Positions 41,680-52,919 are shown, numbered from the stretch's first letter. The stretch is 64,000 bases of DNA from Molanna angustata (GCA_963576475.1 OY754964.1:8657986-8721985); one strand, 5' to 3'. Numbers and translations: made by a program. The notes: generated by a model not told the origin, from the letters alone.

Positions 41680-42315
41680 ATTTTTCTATTTAGAGACTTC
41701 TTGAGTGAATGATTAACACACGTTTTTAATATTCAATAATGTATACCTAAGTATTTACAATTTTAACTGTCAGAAATCATCGTTACAAGAACTCATAGTT
41801 TGACACAAGGCGGATATGTTTATTTAAATACATTGTCTAACTTGAGTCGTTTATGGCATAACTTATTTTAGTATCGTTATTTAATTTAAAGCGTTGCCTG
41901 TGATGTTATCGAAACTACATGTATTTATTGACATTAATGGATTAACAAGCATCGAAAATGTTGTTTTTTTTCACAAACAATTTGAAGCCATCGTAAATGA
42001 GAAGCATATATTCGCTAGATTTTATTATTGATATTAAAAATCAACATAGAACCTTATCGATCATTGAAAGTTGATCTGTAAAAAGATCAATAGATCCATA
42101 TTATATTATTATTTAGGCCTTCGTGTGCCTGAATACCATCACGCTTTGTCCGTGTGATAAAAAAAAAATGATTGACACGCACATTTTCGTTGAAATATTT
42201 TCATATGTATTTTTTTGTTTTTAATGATTAATTAACCGGTGTCTGATTAATGCAAGTTAGTGGTAAATCCTCACCATAATATTTTGGAAAGTTATATGTA
42301 TGTATATATGTATGT
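41680..42315. other. AT-rich spacer
   Basis: No gene. An inverted LINE-tail snippet (ATACCATCACGCTTTGTCC) lies near 42127-42145. Confidence 0.4.
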
Positions 42316-42317
42316 AT

Positions 42318-42535
42318 GCCGACCGCCGTGGCACAGTTGGTAAGTCGTTCGGTTTCTGTGCAGGCGTCTTGTGTTCGATTCCCAGCAGAGAAGAAATTAG
42401 TTTAAATTCATTTCTCACGCAAATATTGGTTCTCTGTGCTGGAAATACTGGATAGTTGGAAGAGATTGCCATACGGCAATAAACTCGCCACTTGCGCAGG
42501 GTGCAAGGGAGTGTATTTATTTATTTATGTATTTG
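42318..42535 (+). repeat. SINE-C (tRNA-derived)
   Basis: Starts GCCGACCGCCGTGGCACAGTTGG (box A) near 42318 and has a box-B GTGTTCGATTCCC near 42370. AAATTCATTTCTCACGCAAA and GAGATTGCCATACGGCAATA follow. It ends in TATTTATTTATTTATG sequence. It matches the diverged copy at 1395-1600. Confidence 0.7.
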
Positions 42536-42539
42536 GTTA

Positions 42540-42895
42540 TTTTTTTAGTGTGCTGTTCAATCAAAAACTAGAAAACATTATTGGTGAAATATTCTGCATA
42601 TCGCTTCCTTTGCGACCAGTGAGTAACCTAGGCAAATCTAAAATAGACTTTAATGTTTTATTATATTATTTTTCATTTTTTTCGTAAATTTTCCTACAAA
42701 ATTTGTTACGAATGAAATGTCAAAATATGTACTTTTTCGTAAGCAAATATTTGTTTATTTCAATTTCAAAAGTGCGTTTTTACACGAATAACATATATTT
42801 GCAAGTATAAGTTAGCCTTTGAGGGAAAAACATTGAGATTATTTGATTTCATTTTAATGTTTTTCGTATTTATAAAATGTAAAAATTTATAAGGA
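42540..42895. other. AT-rich spacer
   Basis: No recognised gene or element. Confidence 0.4.
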
Positions 42896-42908
42896 AATTT
42901 TTCATTTT

Positions 42909-44473
42909 TTTTTTTTTTACTCCCACCACCACCCGCTCCGCATATGGGGACTGTCAACGGCCCCTTCGCAGAACGCTAGAATGAATGACAAAAAAAAACA
43001 ATGCATGGCACGAAGAGTAGCTCATGGAGCCCTCTAGATTAGCAATCTCGGCACCATGGTGCAAAAAGAACAATCAACAAATGCGAATTGAGATTCACAC
43101 TTGCGGACTGTCGGCGACTTCAGATCCATATATATAGGGCATCAGAGAAGTGACCAAGATCTCTGGAAACAGAAAAGTCAGTGAGAATCTTCGGATAATA
43201 AGGCACCGTATCTATGGCAAAATCGTTTGAAGGCTTTGTAATTGTTCTTCGAGATCACTAAGTCCGCATGTCCAATGGGACCTTGAAGAGGCCCACGGAC
43301 AGCAACGAGGAGCTCCGATCTGTAAGAGGACACAATTGGGTGGGAACACTCCCAAAGGATGTGATCCGAAGTTTGGTCCGGACATTGACAAAACTGACAT
43401 GAGGAAGAGGGAGCAATGTTGAAGCGATGGAGATAGCTTTTAAAGTTACCGTATCCTGTGAGAAATTGAGAAGTCCAAAAGTCTGGAACAACCCAAGGAG
43501 ATTTCAGTCGCGACCTCACGTCAGGAAAAAATAAAAAGGTAACTCTACCAACTAGACAGGTCGTCCAGCGGTTTTGCCAAATGTTTAGTAGAGTGTCGCT
43601 CACGTTTCTCTTAATTGAGCTTCGAGACATTCGACTTTCAGGGGGGTGAAAAGAAGTGTCACCGACGACAGAAGGACGGCCTCGCAATAAATTAAAAATA
43701 GTACCTCTACGTTGAATTTCAAGATCTAGGGGGGTTAAGCCTGTCAAAATTGGCAGGGCTTCGGTGGGGCTTGTTCTGTAAGCTTTGGATAGTGCAATGA
43801 GAGCGAATCTTTGGCCTGAAAGCAAGGTTCTTCGAATATGCTGAAACTCGCAGGCGTTAGACCAACAACCTGCCGCATAGCAAGCGATGCCAAGATAAAC
43901 GGCTTTGTAGAAAAGGCGGGCGATAGGAAATTGCAGACCCCAGCTTGCTTTGGCGAGGTGTCCTATTTTAATGAAAGCAAACTTAGCCTTATCTACACAT
44001 GATTTGGCATGATTTTTGATACTCGGTCCCCTTTCTAGAATAACTCCGAGACAGGTGACTTGGTCTCGAAAGACAATATTAGTTCCTAGAAACTGAATGG
44101 ACGGCCGTCTGCGAAGTATGCCCTTAAATACCAGGCCATAAGTCTTGTTCGGAGCGAAGCATAGCTTGTTTTTTATACCCCAGTCAGAAACAAAGCTCAG
44201 CGCTTGGGTGGCTGAGTTCTCGATTGATCTGCGAGAATCAGCACGAATCATAATGTAAGCATCATCAGCATATGCTTGAATTATACAGTTGCTCGGAAGA
44301 GGAAGATCCAATAGATCATCGAAAAGAATGTTCCAAAGAAGTGGACCGAGAACAGAACCTTGAGGACATCCAATGCTTACTTGTCGCTTATGAATAAATT
44401 GACCCCCAGGAAGGACTATGTGGCGATTTTCGAAGTAGCTCTTAACAATAAGGTATAAGTTACGAGGAATATT
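42909..44473 (-). mobile_element. R1-clade LINE, 5'-truncated young insertion
   Basis: ATTTTTCATTTT is present at 42897-42908 and 44474-44485 as a perfect 12-bp target duplication. Next to the left copy lies the poly-A tail (T run on the plus strand, 42909-42919), then a roughly 260-bp 3' UTR, and upstream of that an open ORF2 C-terminal half. The 5' truncation falls right at the duplication. This is a textbook target-primed insertion. A decayed relic of the same family lies at 56815-57140. Confidence 0.88.
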
Positions 44474-44482
44474 ATTTTTCAT
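43178..44482 (-). CDS. R1-clade LINE ORF2, RT palm to C terminus (434 aa, intact frame)
   Basis: Reverse-transcriptase half of an R1-type ORF2: VSIGCPQGSVLGPLLWNILF (residues 35-54), then AYADDAYIMI with the catalytic pair (70-79) and the LGVILERG thumb word. The C-terminal zinc knuckle is C362-x2-C365-x8-H374-x4-C379. Endonuclease and fingers are missing through 5' truncation. The frame has no stops. The ATG and the first codons come from the host target duplication (44474-44485), so the listed start is a fusion artefact and not a retrotransposon start. Short overlapping frames at 43212-43491 are shadows. Confidence 0.88.
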   Translation of the reverse strand: MKNNIPRNLYLIVKSYFENRHIVLPGGQFIHKRQVSIGCPQGSVLGPLLWNILFDDLLDLPLPSNCIIQAYADDAYIMIRADSRRSIENSATQALSFVSDWGIKNKLCFAPNKTYGLVFKGILRRRPSIQFLGTNIVFRDQVTCLGVILERGPSIKNHAKSCVDKAKFAFIKIGHLAKASWGLQFPIARLFYKAVYLGIACYAAGCWSNACEFQHIRRTLLSGQRFALIALSKAYRTSPTEALPILTGLTPLDLEIQRRGTIFNLLRGRPSVVGDTSFHPPESRMSRSSIKRNVSDTLLNIWQNRWTTCLVGRVTFLFFPDVRSRLKSPWVVPDFWTSQFLTGYGNFKSYLHRFNIAPSSSCQFCQCPDQTSDHILWECSHPIVSSYRSELLVAVRGPLQGPIGHADLVISKNNYKAFKRFCHRYGALLSEDSH

Positions 44483-44599
44483 TTTATAAACCTATGAACA
44501 AATAGATCGAACTAGCAGAACAATTAGCAGAATCTACCGGGAGCAAAATGTACTAAAATATTCGACTTGCCTATCATTATATTTTGTTTCCATGGTTAC

Positions 44600-45399
44600 A
44601 CAGAATATTGTGTTTTTTCAGTCTGGGATTATCAACAATTTAATTTTTATTTTATTTTTCCACGTTTCTCAAAAATCATTAAAGCTAGAACGATGAAAAT
44701 TTATTTAAATATTGAACAATATCTAAAACTTGTTTTTATGGAAAAATATTTATATCAATGAAATCGTTTTCTTATGACATGTGTATGTGTTTAACTGCGA
44801 ACATTTTTTTTAATATATTGAAACACCCCTAAGAAGGTAATTTAATTAATGATTTTTTTTTTTTTTAAATGAATATGTCCTTCTTAAACAAGTACATATA
44901 CATCTTCCTACGTTCCCTAAAATAAGCAAATAAATGCTTGTGCTATAGGTGAACGAAATCGGTCGAAGCAGGATACGAACTCGCGATCACTGGATTACTA
45001 GCCCAGCGCGCTAACCGCTCTGCCATCGACCCATGATAATTGAATTTAGTGACTACATTGTTACTTACAATTTTTATGGCAGAATACACAATATCTACGG
45101 TGACTATTATAGTTTGATACTTTATCTTCATACTTACATGCATAACATCAAGCTGTTTACCTATTATTCTCTACTGAACATAGGACTGAACTCCACACTA
45201 TCCTAACCTGACATATACGTTTTGTATATGAAAACAAAATATTTTAATATATTCAATAATTAGTATTTAAGTTTTTGTAATTTGTTACGTTTTACTTTTT
45301 TATACTACCTATACAAAGATTTTTACGTATTCTAACATTATACAAATACCTACTATAAACGCCATCGTCAGTTGTATCTCATGTGTTACATGCAGCTAG
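44600..45399 (+). mobile_element. Helitron-like element copy invaded by SINE-A
   Basis: Colinear with the second part of 17470-18486: CATTAAAGCTAGAACGATGA, GAAACACCCCTAAGAAGG, AATTGAATTTAGTGACTACA, then ATCGTCAGTTGTATCTCATG and GTTACATGCAGCTAG followed by T. The family end CTAG is at 45396-45399. A SINE-A (44854-45034) interrupts it. The 5' limit is uncertain. Confidence 0.65.
44854..45034 (-). repeat. SINE-A inserted in the Helitron-like element
   Basis: Minus strand: head GGGTCGATGGCAGAGCGG, CTAGTAATCCAGTGATCGCG with the AGT loop, box B GAGTTCGTATCC, body TTCACCTATAGCACAAGC, tail TACTTGTTTAAGAAGGAC and a poly-A (T run on the plus strand at 44853-44865). Confidence 0.88.
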
Positions 45400-45404
45400 T
45401 AAGT

Positions 45405-45955
45405 GAATTATATTCGCTGTGTATGTACTATCTCATTTAATATATATAATTTTCTTCGATGATTTACTTTTTTCTAACAATACGGGTGTACAAAAACACT
45501 CAGTTTAATACCAACACGGGCAGTGAAGTGGATTAATTGTGTTGTTTTAGAATGATCATTATTAAAAATCTGCTCATTACTTCCTAAATCGCCGTCATGA
45601 GGTGCACCTGCGAAACAAGACAGAGCTAAATCGTTAATTTAGACTTTCGATAAATTCGGTCGTGTTGTCCGAGGAAAAATTTATGGTGGTGTGCGTTGGA
45701 ATTGACATCTTCCAAGATTTGCGACCAGAGGTGATCGTGAATTAAGAGTGGATTCGTTTCGATTTCAAGGACAAATGAGTGAAATAATGGGCGTTTTTAC
45801 GATGGAATTGTCAGGTCCTAAATAATGTTAACGATTTATTCATTAGTGTCATTTTACTATTGTGGAAAACGCTAAGTTTTGTACCTACAATTCTTTTATT
45901 TTATTTTGTTTCGTTTATCGGGAAACGAACATGTAATGTGTAGTTATTAGCTGCA
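45405..45955. other. No identifiable gene
   Basis: A slightly less AT-rich tract at 45530-45830 contains no frame or motif I can assign. Confidence 0.4.
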
Positions 45956-45958
45956 CTG

Positions 45959-46339
45959 CCCCGTATTCAGTAAGTATAGGAATTAAATTAGGAACGTTCT
46001 AAAATTGAAGATTTTAGTTTTATGGTCTTATTTCAGCGTTATAAAATATAAACTTGGACTTAATGGAATAAAAACGTACCTATTTTTGGCCGGAACGTTC
46101 TTAAAAAGTTACTGAATCAGACCTATTATGAATAATTATGATTTTTTTTTATTATTTTCATAATTATTCAAAATACGTCTAATTCAGTAACTTTTTAAAA
46201 ACGTTCCGGCCAATATAGGTAAGTTCCTATTCCATTTAGTCCAATTTGATAGTTTTTAACGCTGAAATAAGACCGTAAATCTAAAATCTACTATTTTAGT
46301 ATGTTCCTATTTTATTTACAATAGTTACTGAATAGGGGG
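45959..46339. repeat. Long-hairpin MITE H2, copy 2
   Basis: Same arms as 10903-11266. It starts CCCCGTATTCAGTAA and ends TTACTGAATAGGGGG. The centre is GATTTTTTTTTATTATTTTC near 46140. Shared words include AATGGAATA and GGCCGGAACGTTCTTAAAAA. A few substitutions and a longer T run in the loop distinguish it. Confidence 0.88.
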
Positions 46340-46344
46340 TATTG

Positions 46345-47195
46345 TGGGCCTCCGAGCAAATAGTCTTTTTTCTGTTACATGGTGGGTTAAAATTTTGTAA
46401 GACGCATTATTTTTCTTTACTCTCTATATTTGTATTTGTTCATTGCGCATTATTATTATTCTACATAAATATGTGTATACCTATGTGCTTTACATTATTA
46501 ATTCCAGTTTTCTTTTTTAAAAATCTGTTTATATTATTTTTAAGGATTTGTTGGGTAGAAGTATTTGACTGCGACATGCGAATCCTAGCAACTGATGTTT
46601 ATTGTTGTGAGTCGCCTGATACATTTGTGAGTTGACTATTCATAGTGTCGTGGTCAGTACATTTTTGCCTTGTTCAATTTACTTGTTTAATTTTTGTACC
46701 TATATCATTTTTGGTTATTTAACTCTCATTATAAGTAATAATATTATAAACACATATTTTTTGTTACTTTTTGTCAATATATTATTTTATTTGTTCATAT
46801 ACTATTTATCATTGCTCACAGAAGTAGTAATTGCAATTTTTGGTCGAATCGGGATAAGTACATAATAATGCTTGTATTTTTCATAATTTACTGTGTATAA
46901 TTATAATATGTGTACAATGAACGATTTAGGCATTATCAATTGACAGTGGTTAATACAAAATAAGTAACAAAGGCTTGATACAATATTAAATTTTTAAAAT
47001 GCTCCCCGGTATAATATTTTTTTTTGTACTTACCACTACTGTGCGAAATTCCAACATTATGTACAAAAATTTAGTATATGTACTGCCGAAGCAAGTACAC
47101 ATTATGTACAAATGAAGCTAAAAAAAAACTTTTTCAAGAAAATGTATAACATGAAGAGTTTTGAGAAGAAAAAGGGGAAAAATTTAAGGGATTAT
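46345..47195. other. AT-rich DNA with hydrophobic chance frames
   Basis: Open frames at 46342-46635 and 46632-46865 encode F/I/L-rich peptides expected from T-rich DNA. No membrane-protein family is recognised. Confidence 0.4.
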
Positions 47196-47199
47196 ATTG

Positions 47200-47400
47200 A
47201 TATTTGTATTTTTATTTTAATATACTATGTCAAATATTAATTTTAATCGCACTCGATACATATTGCCATATTATGGAAACTAATGATGTAAATCGTCTCA
47301 TAAATCACATTAAAACAACTTTGAACTTACAAGGAATCGAAACTGGGTCCTACATTACAGGAGTCAAATATCTAACTAGCTTCTAGACACGAAGGCCGAC
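47200..47400 (-). repeat. SINE-B, diverged copy
   Basis: Minus strand: GTCGGCCTTCGTGTCTAGA head (47376-47395), box-B-like AGTTTCGATTCC, then TGTGATTTATGAGACGA (CTGTGAGACG in the family). It ends with TTAATATTTGACATAGT near 47216-47235. Diverged but colinear. Confidence 0.65.
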
Positions 47401-47404
47401 TTAT

Positions 47405-48105
47405 TTTTAAAATAAGTCTTTTTTTACTACGATATACCTGAGCGTGTTTAGATCATAACCAATGATAAGAATTCTGTAGATTTTGCTATGAAAATAATTT
47501 ACTATTGAAGTCTTCTTAGCCAAAAAAAAATATTATACTGCCAGTAGCCCGTGGCGATGTCTTAGTAGGTCAGAGTTATATTTTAAATCTGAATATTTGA
47601 TCTCATAAAATACACTCTCCATTGTTTATGTCCATCAGCTGCGTATGAAGGTATTTATATTGTCTCGGCCTGACCATTGTTATTTATTTGATTTAAATAT
47701 TATTGACCACTCTTTGGCCAGCTCCATAGTATATTATATTCCGAGTATTGATTCGTGCGAGTGACTTGAGTTAGTAAAATTTTATCCAACAATCTCAAAA
47801 AAAGCTAAAACCAAAGCTAATAATAATGAGGATTGTTTATTTAACTATACGTACACACAAAATAAATTTTAAATACAAATCCTTAATGACAGTTGAAAAA
47901 CAATTTGATTTTGGCTTATTTTCAACTAGCACAGAATATGATGGTGGCTTCGTAAGGGAAAATAATAATGATTTTTCTCATACTCTGTACCTACAATGTA
48001 AAATTTTCTGAAGGGGTTTCTATCCAATGTGGCTATTGTGAAACACGATGGAATGAGAACTGAACGGACTATGTATATTGAGTGAAGCCCATTCAATTTT
48101 TTTTT
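47405..48105. other. AT-rich spacer
   Basis: No gene or repeat recognised. Confidence 0.4.
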
Positions 48106-48109
48106 TTTT

Positions 48110-49310
48110 AAAATATCGAATATTTATTTAATTACATATAATATGTACGCAAACATTGGATTTTTTTCCCTATCGGGAGTGAAATGATATTTTTTTTTGA
48201 CAAACTTTTTAACATCTCAATAGAGACGAAGTTGGAATATTATAGAAGAACCAGGAACTCAAGGCTCCCACAAGGCTTACAACCTGTCATCGGCTGGTTT
48301 ACGTGATCACTTTATGCTCTTTTGCAATGTTCACCAAATATGCCTTCTTATTAAGTTTCACACATATATACATACCATCACGCCATGTCCCTTGCGGGGT
48401 AGGCAGAGAGAACCGAACGCCACATTTTTCTATCCTGGCACGCATCCCTCGCCTCGTCCACATTCATGCATCGTCTCATACATGTTCGTCTATTGCTCAC
48501 ACTTCTAACATTTCCGTCTTTCAAAATTTCGTTCACATGGTCGTGCCATCCCTTTCTTGGGCGTCCCCGACCTCTCATTCCATTCCTTTCCGCTCTGTAT
48601 ATTTTCTTCGTCAGGCGCTCCTCATTCATTCTCCCCATGTGACCAAACCATCTCAATGTGTTCACTTTCATTCTAGTAATGACATCTTTCTTAATCTTAC
48701 ATTCTTTCCTTATATCCTCGTTTCTTACCCGGTCATACATCTCAACGATCTCATTTCAACTGCATTTATTCTTCTTTCATGCGTCTTCTTCCATGTCCAG
48801 GTTTCACTTGCATACGTCAGGGTTGGCACTACGATGGCATTATGAATGGCAACTTTGGCATCCTTTGATATGTTGCGATCATTCATAATTGGTCTCAGTG
48901 CTCCATTCACTCTGTTTCCTGCCATAACTCTTCTTTCGATCTCTTAATTAAGTCTTAATTAAGATCTCTTGATTAAGTTTCCCTTATCAATAAAATTTTA
49001 AAGTTCTATGTATTTGAATACTGAGTACCTATTCACCTGAAAATAAGAAATCATTACTATTGCCATCTATGAAGTAACAAAGAAAGCTTTTTGTAACGCC
49101 ATCTATTGAGAGACTGGTTTATTTGTAAACAATGAAAGCAATAGTCCTTATAAATGAGGTGACGGTGTGGACGGTATTGGTGAACGTTGTACAAGCGCAT
49201 AAACCAGCCGATGACAGTTCGTAAGCCCTGTAGGTGCCTTGAGTTCCTGCTTCTTCTTTAATATTCCAACTTCATCTCTATTGAGATGTTAAAAAGTTTG
49301 TAAAAAAAAA
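48110..49310. repeat. P1 palindromic repeat, most complete copy, invaded by a LINE
   Basis: Starts with AATATTTATTTAATTACATA, CAAACATTGGATTTTTTT and ACATCTCAATAGAGACGAAG, then the CATCGGCTGGTTTACGTGAT block. It breaks at 48358 and resumes at 48972. The other arm continues through CGATGACAGTTCGTAAGCCC, TGAGTTCCTGCTTCTTC and TCATCTCTATTGAGATG near 49296. Thus both ends carry the same block in inverse order, about 590 bp apart once the LINE is removed. Confidence 0.8.
48359..48971 (-). pseudogene. RTE-type LINE 3' fragment nested in P1
   Basis: Minus strand: KVAIHNAIVVPTLTYASETW and RRINAVEMRSLRCMTG, a frame break, then RVRNEDIRKECKIKKDV, LRWFGHMGRMNEERL and RGRGRPRKGWHDHVNEILKD. It ends with the 3' terminus CTGCCTACC-type sequence and a TATATATGTGTG tail (48359-48370). 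ATTAAGTTT flanks it at 48350-48358 and 48972-48980, a 9-bp target duplication. RT catalytic regions are absent. Confidence 0.88.
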
Positions 49311-49314
49311 ATTT

Positions 49315-49675
49315 TTGTCTTGTAATAGGTAGGTACCTACCTACATATATTAATTTGACTATTTTTAAATATATTTTAATTTTTTTTTTATATTTTTATA
49401 AATAATTTAACAATCCAACGTGTTTTATTTCGAATTATTTTTGTAACTATTTGATCACTTTTTTAGGGACTCAACTGCTTAGGTACTCAGAGAATATAAA
49501 CCTAAGAGTACTCATTTTTCATTTCATTTTCTTTTTTAAATTACATAGTCGGTATGAAACCAATTGATTAATATTTCCTGATAGACTTTATAAAATAATG
49601 AGACATATATTTGACTTAAAAGTCTTCAAGACAATCTGTATGGTAAAAGAATTACATATAGTTAAAAGTCTATTA
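49315..49675. other. AT-rich spacer
   Basis: No gene or repeat recognised. Confidence 0.4.
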
Positions 49676-49677
49676 GT

Positions 49678-49717
49678 TAGGTTAGGTTGGGTTAGATTAG
49701 GTTAGGTTAGGTTAGGC
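49678..49717 (+). repeat. (TTAGG)n telomere-type tract, about 8 units
   Basis: Six perfect TTAGG units plus TTGGG and TTAGA variants in tandem within 49678-49717. TTAGG is the canonical insect telomere repeat. The tract is short and internal. A further CCTAACCTAACC sits at 60302-60313. Confidence 0.85.
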
Positions 49718-49719
49718 GT

Positions 49720-50525
49720 ACCTCTCCTGCTTTAATCGCAGTTTCAGAATGAGCAACCCGCACTAGTGAAATGCACAGAGCTCATACAATCGAAAAATTC
49801 AACTGATTACATAATAATTCCTTATTTTGTAAAACATATAAAGTGATGTCTAATGGTGTTATGTCGTCAAACGGCCCTCCATTATTATTATTTTTAGTTT
49901 CCTTTATAGAGGTTGGTTGTGTTTTAATTTTATGACATTGATTGTTTTTTTCAATCAACACGGATACATTGTAAAGTAATTTATTTATTTATTTTATTTA
50001 TTTATTTATTTACGGTAAAATAAAACCATTTACATAAAAAGAGTACAGAATAAAGATACATCACATCATCTTAAGTTAAAAATATAAAAATCAAAAATTA
50101 TACATATATGTATATGAATATAATTGAAAATAAAAATAGTTGTTCCTTATTTAGAATTAGAATTCTTATTCAAATACAAATTATAAAAAGATAAAAAAAC
50201 AAGGAAAGTAACAAGAATACAAATAGGTACATAAGTATAAAAATCAAGAGAAAGATAAAAAATATAAAAAATATAGGAAACATATAAAATAGAAATTAAA
50301 AATGAAAAAATAGAAAAAAAAAAAAAAACACAATTGAAAATGTTACGAAAACAATACTGATCTCAGTTCAATCTTCAATTTGTGTAAGCTTACATTGAAA
50401 ATGTCAGCAACAAAGGCATACTCATTCCCCAAACGATGAATTCTGGGAAACGGAGAATGTCTATGGGCTATGTAATATTAATACATTAAAAAAATAATAC
50501 GCACAATAGTACCTACGTTGTAACT
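49720..50525. other. AT-rich DNA
   Basis: Contains a TTTA-repeat near 49979-50012 and A-rich tracts to 50335. No gene recognised. Confidence 0.45.
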
Positions 50526-50529
50526 TTAA

Positions 50530-52216
50530 TGGCCGTGTTCACCAAGGAACATCAAATGGATCATCAACTAACTACCTGCTCGGAGCTCAAATCCTTGAGT
50601 ACATCGCTCAGTGAATTTGTATTTCACCAACTAAAAACCAACATTCTTAATTGAGCCCTAGGCTCAACTCTCCTTAAATTTCCGGTGTAAAGGAATACGA
50701 ACTCAAGTTTAATTATATAGAAATATTTAAAAACCAAGAACACATTATTTATCTTGTTTCCTTTATTAAAATAACAATCAAATATTATTACAGTGTGTAG
50801 TTCACAATTTTTACAAGTTTTGAAATTGTTTGAAAAAAAGTATTACTTTGATCTCATCAGTAGGTATATTCGCATTAGTGTCGTGAATGGCCGCGGGCGC
50901 TGTATACCTGAAACCATGTTTACAAACATATCGCGTACCTGATATTCTACCCCTGCTACCTGTGTTATTGTGCATACTGCCATTATTGTTTTCGTTGACA
51001 TCTATTATGCTGTTTTAAATGAAATTCAATTTTATTTAACAAATACAAAAAGCAATGTTTTGACATCATGAATAAATTCTTTCGTTCATTTCACCTGGGT
51101 AAGCGTTCTTGTCTATTTCATCGGCTAATTCAACTATGGCCGTGTTCACCAAGGAACATCAAATGGATCATCAACTAACTACCTGCTCGGAGCTCAAATC
51201 CTTGAGTGCATCACTCAGTGAATTTGTATTTCACCAACTAAAAACCAACATTCTTAATTGAGCCCTAGGCTCAACTCTCCTTAAATTTCCGGTGTAAAAG
51301 AATACGAACTCAAGTTAAATTATATAGAAATATTTAAAAATCAAGAACACATAATTTATCTTTTTTCCTTTATTAAAATAACAATCAAATATTATTACAG
51401 TGTGTAGTTCACAATTTTAATAAGTTTTTGAAATTGTTTGAATAAAAGTAGTACTTTGATCTCATCAGAAGGTATATTCGCATTAGTGTCGTAAATGGCC
51501 GCGAGCGCTGTATACCTGAAACCATGTTACAAACATATCGCATACCTGCTATTCTACCCTTGCTAATACCTGTGTTACTGTGCATACTGCCATTATTGTT
51601 TTCGTTGACACCAATTATGCTGTTTTAAATGAAATTCAATTTTATTTAAAAAATACAAAAAGCAATGTTTTGACACCATGAATTTTTCACAAACCCAGTC
51701 TTTCGTGATAATAATATATCTGGATAATATATAAATCAAATATAATATAAAATATAACAACATGTGCTAAAATGTAATAATTTTAGTTACAAAATACGTT
51801 GATGAATGACTTGATCCACAATAGACCGTCACTTAAGAGTTGAGTCGCCGGCGTCACTTAACGGTAGTAAAATTGTTTGGTGAAACGAAATTTTACGCTA
51901 AGTGCATCAAAAAATTGATTTTAGCGCTAAGGAACCTTGGTGAAAGTGGGGGCTATTTTCTCAAACCAGGTCTTTCGTGATAATAATATATCTGGATAAT
52001 ATAGAAATATAATATAAAATATAACAAGTGCTAAAATGTAATAATTTTAGTTACAAAATACGTTGATGAATGACTTGATCCACAATAGACCGTCACTTAA
52101 GAGTTGAGTCGCCGGCGTTACTTAACGGTAGTAAGTTTGTTTGGAGAAACGAAATTTTACGCTAAGTGCATCAAAAAATTGATTTTAGCGCTAAGGAACC
52201 TTGGTGAAAGTGGGGG
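50530..52216. mobile_element. Unclassified TIR element with duplicated halves (A-A-B-B)
   Basis: Block A (50531-51137) is repeated at 51138-51684, offset 607 bp and lacking about 60 bp at its end. Block B (about 51687-51952) is repeated at 51957-52216, offset 271 bp. Both pairs are nearly identical. The left end GGCCGTGTTCACCAAGGAAC and right end GGAACCTTGGTGAAAGTGGGGG are imperfect inverses sharing TTCACCAAGG. TAA flanks both ends (50527-50529, 52217-52219), as in Harbinger-type insertions. No coding frame is recognised. Confidence 0.65.
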
Positions 52217-52224
52217 TAAATGTT

Positions 52225-52915
52225 TTCAGCTGTGTCACCATAACTTTGCAGGTTTTATCGACGTTGAGACTCTGCACCATTTTTTTTTACAATTATTTAT
52301 TTTACGAATAATCGAAACGTGTTACAGTTTTAGAGGAAGATAAATTATAATTGAAAAATAGTAGGTATCCAATTTTGTTTAATGCCCAGATCGTGATTCA
52401 ATAAAGAGTATTTTTAAAGACCACAATAATTATTTACGTGTATAAAATAATACGTATGTACAAAATATAGATTAAGTATTGGCTTCCTCAAATTAAGTTT
52501 TCATCAAATAACTAGTTACATGAAAATGATTTTTAATTGTAGCTGCTTCTTTATAGTTACACAAATACCAATGATTAACTATGTATTCTAATATAAATAT
52601 TAAGAAGCTCTTTGCCGTTTGACAGTAAAATTGAAGATTCATATTTCAATTATTTAACCAAGAAATAGGTACTTCACTTAAATTTTTAACATGATCATTT
52701 TTTTAAAATAATAAACATAATTATTAACAACTTATGATAATTTTTGAAACATGGTGAAATATATCATGAAAAGACAAGTCTTTATTAGAGTTTTTAAAAA
52801 TTACCTAATTTACAAGAACCTTAAAATTTATCTCAATTTACAATTGTTGATTGTCTTTACTTAATATCTCTTAACAATCATTGTAAACTGATACTGAAGA
52901 TATGTACCTACTACT
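52225..52915. other. AT-rich spacer
   Basis: No gene or repeat recognised. Confidence 0.4.
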
Positions 52916-52919
52916 GCAT

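Noticed and set aside
43212..43491. Extra minus-strand frames inside the R1-type ORF
   Set aside because: They overlap the intact 434-codon frame in other registers and carry no conserved words.
46342..46865. Hydrophobic frames as a membrane protein (for example a receptor fragment)
   Set aside because: F/I/L-rich peptides are expected from T-rich DNA. No conserved residues or exon boundaries.
48303..48888. Plus-strand 180-codon open frame
   Set aside because: It is antisense to the RTE fragment on the minus strand, which carries the RTE C-terminal motifs.
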